Of a DNA stretch of 32,667 nt, positions 27,744 to 32,667 are shown piece after piece; the first letter of the stretch is position 1; every line of letters starts with the position of its first letter. The notes under the pieces were generated by a model that saw only the letters and a program-made list of their open reading frames with translations, ran no database searches and had not been told where the DNA came from. Source of the stretch: an uncultured Spartobacteria bacterium (GTDB lineage Bacteria; Verrucomicrobiota; Verrucomicrobiia; Chthoniobacterales; Chthoniobacteraceae). A program made the position numbers and the translations under genes. The DNA lies in assembly GCA_903928175.1 (NCBI GenBank), contig CAIYQA010000048.1, forward strand, positions 1 to 32,667. Direction: 5' to 3'.

Positions 27744-27760
27744 GTCGCAAAGATTGTGAC
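27744..27760. promoter_or_regulatory. Operator-like palindrome, site 3
   Basis: GTCGCAA-AGA-TTGTGAC, 7-3-7 inverted repeat with one mismatch, 41 nt upstream of the sulfatase ATG. Confidence 0.55.
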
Positions 27761-27801
27761 AAGACAAGCGATGCAATTTTTGGGAAGCTGGCGCCTAGTT
27801 T

Positions 27802-29343
27802 ATGCCTATCTCATCTGCATGCCTGCCTCGGTGGACCGGCTCTGCGCTGGCCCTCATCGCGTTCTCTCTTGCTCATTGCATCCCTCTCGGAACCGAGGCC
27901 CTTGCCAAGACCCCGAATGAGGCAACGGCCAGGAAACCCAATATCCTTTTGATTCTCGCCGACGATCTGCGGCCCGACTGCGTGGGGGCACTGGGCAACC
28001 CGCATATCAAGACCCCTAACCTGGACCGGTTGGTTAAGCAGGGGGTTTCTTTCCGCAACTGCTTTGTCATGGGCAGCCATTGCACGGCGGTCTGTACTCC
28101 AAGCCGCACGATGCTCATGACCGGCCGGAATCTTTTCACTATTCCCTTGGATGAAGGCCGCCCGGATAACAAGCCTTCCGCGCAGGTGGATTTTCAAATC
28201 CTTCGCGCGGCGGGATACGACACGTTTTACATGGGCAAGAGCGGGAACACCTACAACCCGGGATGCCGGACGGCTGACCGTTGCGAGTTTTTCCACGAGA
28301 CGTTTTCGCCCAAAAACAAGGAGATATGCCCCGACAAAGTCGTCCAGTACCTGCGCGAGCCCGGGCGGGCTGAAAAACCTTTTTATATTAATTTCGCCAT
28401 TTCCGTCCCGCATGATCCCCTGGATCCCGACCCGCAAGACCTGGCCCTCTACAAGGGGGACAACGCTCCTCCTCTTCCTGCCAACGAAGCGGCTAGCCAT
28501 GCCGATTTCGCCGGCTTCAATTTGCGCGACACCAACTGCCGCGGATTCGGTGGCGGGACAGCGGGAATTGTCTTTAGCAATGCCGCGGAGGAAAAACGCC
28601 GGGCGGCGCTGGTTTCGTATTATGCGGTAATGACCGGTTACGACAAGCAGGTGGGGCGGATTTTGGATGAGTTGGATCGAACGGGGTTGGCCCAAAACAC
28701 CATTGTCGTATTCGCTTCCGATAACGGGCTTTCGTTTTGGGATCATGGTCTCATTCACAAGCAAAGCCTTTACGAGAGCGACAACCGTGTGCCGCTGGTG
28801 GTGCGCGGCCCAGGCATCCCCAAAGGCGAAACCCGGGATGCTTTTGTGTACCTCTCGGATGTTCTGCCCACGTTGCTGGATCTTGTTTCGGTGCCAATCC
28901 CGCCCACGGTGGAAACCAAAAGCTTTGCCCCGGCGATGAACAATTCCTCCTGGGTTTACCGGAAAAACATCTACATGGCTTATCGCCGGGAGATTCGCAC
29001 GTTCCGCGATGACCGGTACAAGCTGCTGCTCTACAACGTCCCCTACAGCGGGGCTCGTTATACCCAGTTGTTTGATCTCGAGGCGGATCCCTTGGAACAG
29101 AAAAACCTGGCCAAGGAACCCTCCCAAGCAGGGCGGGTCCAGCAGATGATTGAATCGGCCCGAAAGGCTGGCAAAGAACTCGGGGAGGAGGAAAACCCCA
29201 GGACGGGAGCCCAAAAGGTTCTCATGTCCAAGATGCGTTTTTGGACCACCTGGGACAAGCGGCACGAGCTTACGCCCGAGGACAAACAACACTTTCCCGA
29301 AAAATACGTGATCGACAACACTCCGGAAGAGTGGGGCGACTAG
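27802..29343 (+). CDS. Type I sulfatase, Cys-type (choline-/glycan-sulfatase-like), secreted
   Basis: KPNILLILADDLRPDCVGALGNPHIKTPNLDRLVKQGVSFRNCFVMGSHCTAVCTPSRTMLMTGRN contains the C-x-P-S-R formylglycine signature. VVFASDNGLSFWDHGLIHKQSLYESDNRVPLVVRGPGI supports it. Confidence 0.92.
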   Translation: MPISSACLPRWTGSALALIAFSLAHCIPLGTEALAKTPNEATARKPNILLILADDLRPDCVGALGNPHIKTPNLDRLVKQGVSFRNCFVMGSHCTAVCTPSRTMLMTGRNLFTIPLDEGRPDNKPSAQVDFQILRAAGYDTFYMGKSGNTYNPGCRTADRCEFFHETFSPKNKEICPDKVVQYLREPGRAEKPFYINFAISVPHDPLDPDPQDLALYKGDNAPPLPANEAASHADFAGFNLRDTNCRGFGGGTAGIVFSNAAEEKRRAALVSYYAVMTGYDKQVGRILDELDRTGLAQNTIVVFASDNGLSFWDHGLIHKQSLYESDNRVPLVVRGPGIPKGETRDAFVYLSDVLPTLLDLVSVPIPPTVETKSFAPAMNNSSWVYRKNIYMAYRREIRTFRDDRYKLLLYNVPYSGARYTQLFDLEADPLEQKNLAKEPSQAGRVQQMIESARKAGKELGEEENPRTGAQKVLMSKMRFWTTWDKRHELTPEDKQHFPEKYVIDNTPEEWGD

Positions 29344-29516
29344 TTTCCGGGCCGTCCTTTGGCCACCTTGGCGTTGACTTGGTAAAGGCACCGACCGCCT
29401 CCCATACCTTGGATTTCCAGCCTGCCACTTCCCTGTTCTGCTGAGCCTTGTTGCTCAAAGCATCGGCTACGGAATGCCCGCTTGACCTCATCGGGATACC
29501 ACCCATCTTCAGAGCA

Positions 29517-31811
29517 ATGAACCGAGAGACCTCAATTCCAACCACTGCACACGCGAGTCGCCATGCGCTGCGCGCTCTTTGCCCAGCGGCCGCGCTGCTG
29601 GCTGTCGTCCTGGTTTTGTGCAGTTGCAAGCCGGCTGCGGTCGCTCCCTTGCCCGCTTCACCCCCCAACCCGCCAGCGAACAGTTCTGATTATGTCGGCT
29701 CGGCGAGTTGCAAGGAATGCCATGCCTACGCCTACGGATTGTGGGCGGGATCGCATCACGCACAGGCGGAGCGCTTGATTCAACCCGATCTGGACCGCGC
29801 TGCGTTCGATCCCGCGCGGGAGTTTAAGCATGGCACGCAAAAGTCGCTTTTGCAGTGGAACACCGGACAGGCGGAGATAACAAGTCCCAGCCTGTCAAGC
29901 CCATGGGAAACAAACGCGGTGGCCCGCGTGATCGGCGAGGACCCGTTGCGGCAGTACCTGATCGGTTTTCCCGGCGGGCGTTTTCAAGTGCAGGAAGCTG
30001 CCTTCGATCCAAAAGCGAACGAGTGGTTTAATGTCTTCGGAAACGAGAATCGCAAGCCGGGGGAATGGGGCCATTGGACCGGGCGGGGCATGAACTGGAA
30101 TTCGATGTGCGCTGCCTGCCACAACACCCGCGTGCAGAAGAATTACGACGAGAAAACGGATTCCTATCAAACGACCTTGAAGGAGAGGACCGTCAGTTGC
30201 GAGGCGTGCCATGGTCCGTTGAAGGCGCATGTGGACTGGGAGAAGCAGCACAGAGGAAGCAATGAGGCCGATCCGACCTTCCCGAGGCTCACCCGCCGGC
30301 AAACTTTCGACATGTGCTCATCCTGCCACGCGCGGCGGGCGGAACTAACGGGAGACTTCAAGCCGGGCGATGAGTTTTTTGATCATTTCGAACTTACCAC
30401 GGTGGATACGGGCGACACGTTTTATCCCAATGGCCAGAATCGGGACGAGGATTACGAAATGTCCTCTTTTATGGGCAGCAAGATGCAGCACGCGGGATTG
30501 ACCTGCCTGGATTGTCATCCGCGCTCGCTGCACATGGCGCGGCTGCACGGCAACGAGCTTTGCCTCTCGTGCCACAGCGGTGGCAACCCGAAGGCGCCGG
30601 TCATCAACCCGACCGAACACAGCCACCACGCGGCCTCCAGCAAAGGCAACGAATGCGCCGGCTGCCACATGCCGCAGACGGTTTACATGCAGCGCCACTC
30701 GCGCCATGACCACGGGTTTACGATTCCAGACCCGCTGCTGACGAAAAAGTTTGGCGTGCCCAACGCCTGCAACCGCTGCCATGGGGACCAATCCACCGAC
30801 TGGTCGCTCAAGCAGGTCGAGACCTGGTATGGCGACAAAATGCAGCGCCCCAGCCGCGAACGCGCCGAACTCATTGCGCGCGCCCGCAAAGGCGAGGATT
30901 CGGCGCATTCCGATTTGGTGAAGTTGCTTCAGGCAGAACCCATTCCCTACTGGCGCGCGGTTGCAGCCGGCCTGCTCGGAAACTGGCTGGGGGAGAAAGA
31001 GGTTGCGCCGGCGCTGCTCCGAAGTCTGGACGACCCGGACCCGATGGTTCGCAGCGCATCGGTTCGCGCGCTCGCCCCGATGGTCGCGGACGAAGCCGTC
31101 TCCAAAGCGCTTCAACAGAAACTTTCCGATCCCTTGCGCAACGTCCGCATCGCCGCCGCCTGGTCGCTGCGCGCCACGCTGGACATGAGCTCGCCCGCGG
31201 GAAAAGACTTGCAGCGGATGCTGGACTTCAATGCCGATCAACCGATCGGCCAGTTGCAGTTGGGCGCGTTCCACTTGTCTCGCAACGACGCCGAAGCCGC
31301 GCTGACGCATCTGCAAAAAGCAGTCGCGTGGGACACGCAGTCGCCGCCCCTGCGCCAGAACCTGGCCGTGGGGTTGAGCGCCCTGGGGCGGACCAAGGAA
31401 GCGGTAACGCAATTGGAGGAAGCCGTCCGCGTGGCGCCCAAAGATGCGGAGTCGCATTACCAACTGGCTTTGGCATGCAGTGAAACCGGCGACCTCAAAC
31501 GCGCCGAGACGGAACTCGCCACTACCGTCCAACTGGAGCCGCGGCACGGCCGGGCTTGGTACAACCTCGGCCTTGCCCAAAACGCGCTGGGCGAAACAGA
31601 ACAGGCCATCAAATCACTCCTTCGCGCAGAATCGGCCGACCCGCACGACGCTGGAATTCCCTACGCTCGCGCCACCATCCTGGCCCGGCTGGAAAGAAAT
31701 GCGGAAGCGCGGGCCGCCGCCAACCGGGCGCTCGAGATTCAGCCCGCATTCAACGATGCGCGCACGTTGCTGCGCATCCTCGATGCACAGGGCCTGAAAA
31801 CAGAGAAATAG
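29517..31811 (+). CDS. Multiheme c-type cytochrome with HEAT-like and TPR repeats
   Basis: Eight CXXCH motifs by eye: CKECH, CAACH, CEACH, CSSCH, CLDCH, CLSCH, CAGCH, CNRCH. Then HEAT-like (PALLRSLDDPDPMVRSASVRALAPM) and TPR (AVRVAPKDAESHYQLALACSETGDLKRAE...) regions. ORF opens at 29448; ATG 29517 gives a better signal sequence. Confidence 0.88.
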   Translation: MNRETSIPTTAHASRHALRALCPAAALLAVVLVLCSCKPAAVAPLPASPPNPPANSSDYVGSASCKECHAYAYGLWAGSHHAQAERLIQPDLDRAAFDPAREFKHGTQKSLLQWNTGQAEITSPSLSSPWETNAVARVIGEDPLRQYLIGFPGGRFQVQEAAFDPKANEWFNVFGNENRKPGEWGHWTGRGMNWNSMCAACHNTRVQKNYDEKTDSYQTTLKERTVSCEACHGPLKAHVDWEKQHRGSNEADPTFPRLTRRQTFDMCSSCHARRAELTGDFKPGDEFFDHFELTTVDTGDTFYPNGQNRDEDYEMSSFMGSKMQHAGLTCLDCHPRSLHMARLHGNELCLSCHSGGNPKAPVINPTEHSHHAASSKGNECAGCHMPQTVYMQRHSRHDHGFTIPDPLLTKKFGVPNACNRCHGDQSTDWSLKQVETWYGDKMQRPSRERAELIARARKGEDSAHSDLVKLLQAEPIPYWRAVAAGLLGNWLGEKEVAPALLRSLDDPDPMVRSASVRALAPMVADEAVSKALQQKLSDPLRNVRIAAAWSLRATLDMSSPAGKDLQRMLDFNADQPIGQLQLGAFHLSRNDAEAALTHLQKAVAWDTQSPPLRQNLAVGLSALGRTKEAVTQLEEAVRVAPKDAESHYQLALACSETGDLKRAETELATTVQLEPRHGRAWYNLGLAQNALGETEQAIKSLLRAESADPHDAGIPYARATILARLERNAEARAAANRALEIQPAFNDARTLLRILDAQGLKTEK

Positions 31812-31856
31812 CGTCGATTTTACAGAGCCTTTGTTTAAGCCATTTCCAGAGGGAAA

Positions 31857-31920
31857 TGGCGGAAGGGGCTGGATTCGAACCCGCGGGCAGATTACTCCAC
31901 CGTTCGATTTCGAGTGGAGT
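31857..31920 (-). pseudogene. tRNA-Ser-like 3'-half remnant
   Basis: Minus strand: ...ACTCGAAATCGAACGGTGGAGTAATCTGCCCGCGGGTTCGAATCCAGCCCCTTCCGCCA. This has a T-loop TTCGAAT, a 5-nt T-stem 3' strand, a 7-nt acceptor 3' strand, discriminator G and encoded CCA. No matching D-arm or 5' acceptor (GGAAGGG) upstream. Confidence 0.55.
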
Positions 31921-32102
31921 GGGTTTTCTCTGTAAGGCAAAAGTTCCTGCCAATTTCCTACGTTTTTGGGTGTTCATTATGTAAATTGCAATCGAAAAGT
32001 GCAGCGGCGAATTATCAAGCTCCGGTTGCAGGATTGGCCGCAAGGTGGGGCCGGGCACAACGGCCCGACCCGCCCTTGGGCATTTATTTTCAAGCCGAAC
32101 GC

Positions 32103-32667
32103 TTAGTAGTCCATTCCGCCCATTCCGCCCATCCCGCCGCCGCCCGGAGGCATGGCGGGCTTCTCCTTCTCGGGAAGCTCGGTCACGACGCATTCGGTCG
32201 TGAGGAGCAGGCCGGAGATCGAGGAGGCGTTCTGGAGCGCGCTGCGGGTGACCTTGGTCGGGTCCACCACACCGGCTTTCACGAGGTCTTCATAGACGCT
32301 GGTGGCGACGTTGTAACCTTCGTTGCCTTTGCGCTTCTTGACTTCCTGCACGATGAGCGCGCCTTCCTGGCCCGCGTTGTTGGCGAGCTGGCGGAGCGGC
32401 GCTTCCACGGCGCGACGGATGATTTCCAGGCCGATCTTCTCGTCGCCTTCAAGCTTGAGGGTGTCGAGAGCCTTCTGGGCGCGGATGAGGGCGGTGCCGC
32501 CTCCGGGGACGATCCCTTCTTCAACCGCAGCGCGGGTGGCGTGCAGCGCGTCTTCCACGCGGGCTTTCTTTTCCTTCATCTCGGTCTCGGTGGCGGCGCC
32601 GACATTGATGACGGCCACACCGCCGGCGAGCTTCGCGAGGCGTTCCTGCAATTTTTCCTTGTCGTAG
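32103..32667 (-). CDS. groL: Chaperonin GroEL, C-terminal part (truncated by window edge)
   Basis: [63 protein letters not shown] ... [16 protein letters not shown]. Confidence 0.97.
   Translation of the reverse strand, partial: YDKEKLQERLAKLAGGVAVINVGAATETEMKEKKARVEDALHATRAAVEEGIVPGGGTALIRAQKALDTLKLEGDEKIGLEIIRRAVEAPLRQLANNAGQEGALIVQEVKKRKGNEGYNVATSVYEDLVKAGVVDPTKVTRSALQNASSISGLLLTTECVVTELPEKEKPAMPPGGGGMGGMGGMDY

Noticed and set aside
27811-29391. 526-aa minus-strand ORF antisense to the sulfatase
   Set aside because: Shadow ORF; the plus strand encodes a canonical sulfatase.
31556-31984. 142-aa ORF ending AEGAGFEPAGRLLHRSISSG...
   Set aside because: This peptide is the well-known spurious translation of the antisense of a tRNA 3' half; it supports the tRNA remnant rather than a protein.

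Overview
The 32.7 kb window is gene-dense and looks chromosomal. Gene content suggests a Verrucomicrobiota-like bacterium, but this is inference; no 16S rRNA is present. There are four blocks. (1) Left edge: a truncated creatininase-family gene, a Gfo/Idh/MocA oxidoreductase and a double-HTH regulator that is probably frameshifted. (2) A minus-strand cluster at 2513-10219: REC-kinase, SAM methyltransferase, 6TM sensor kinase-REC-kinase, REC-kinase and PAS kinase. The first four genes are joined by three 4-nt ATGA overlaps. The layout resembles the Ralstonia phcBSRQ (3-OH PAME/3-OH MAME) quorum-sensing locus, with a PhcS+PhcR-like fusion and no DNA-binding output protein. A DUF3034-like outer membrane protein is divergent from it. 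(3) A carbohydrate-utilisation locus at about 12.0-29.3 kb: DUF5703-like glycosidase, GPH symporter, tandem GH101/GH129-like paralogs, GH78-like enzyme, sugar porter, URO-D-like protein, Y_Y_Y-type histidine kinase plus NarL-type regulator, and sulfatase. A 17-bp palindrome GTCnCAA-N3-TTGTGAC occurs in three of its promoter regions. (4) Right edge: an octaheme HEAT/TPR cytochrome, a 3'-half tRNA-Ser-like remnant and the 3' end of groEL. REP/MITE-like palindromes occur in two intergenic regions. The main candidates for new biology are the phc-like operon and the shared palindrome regulon.
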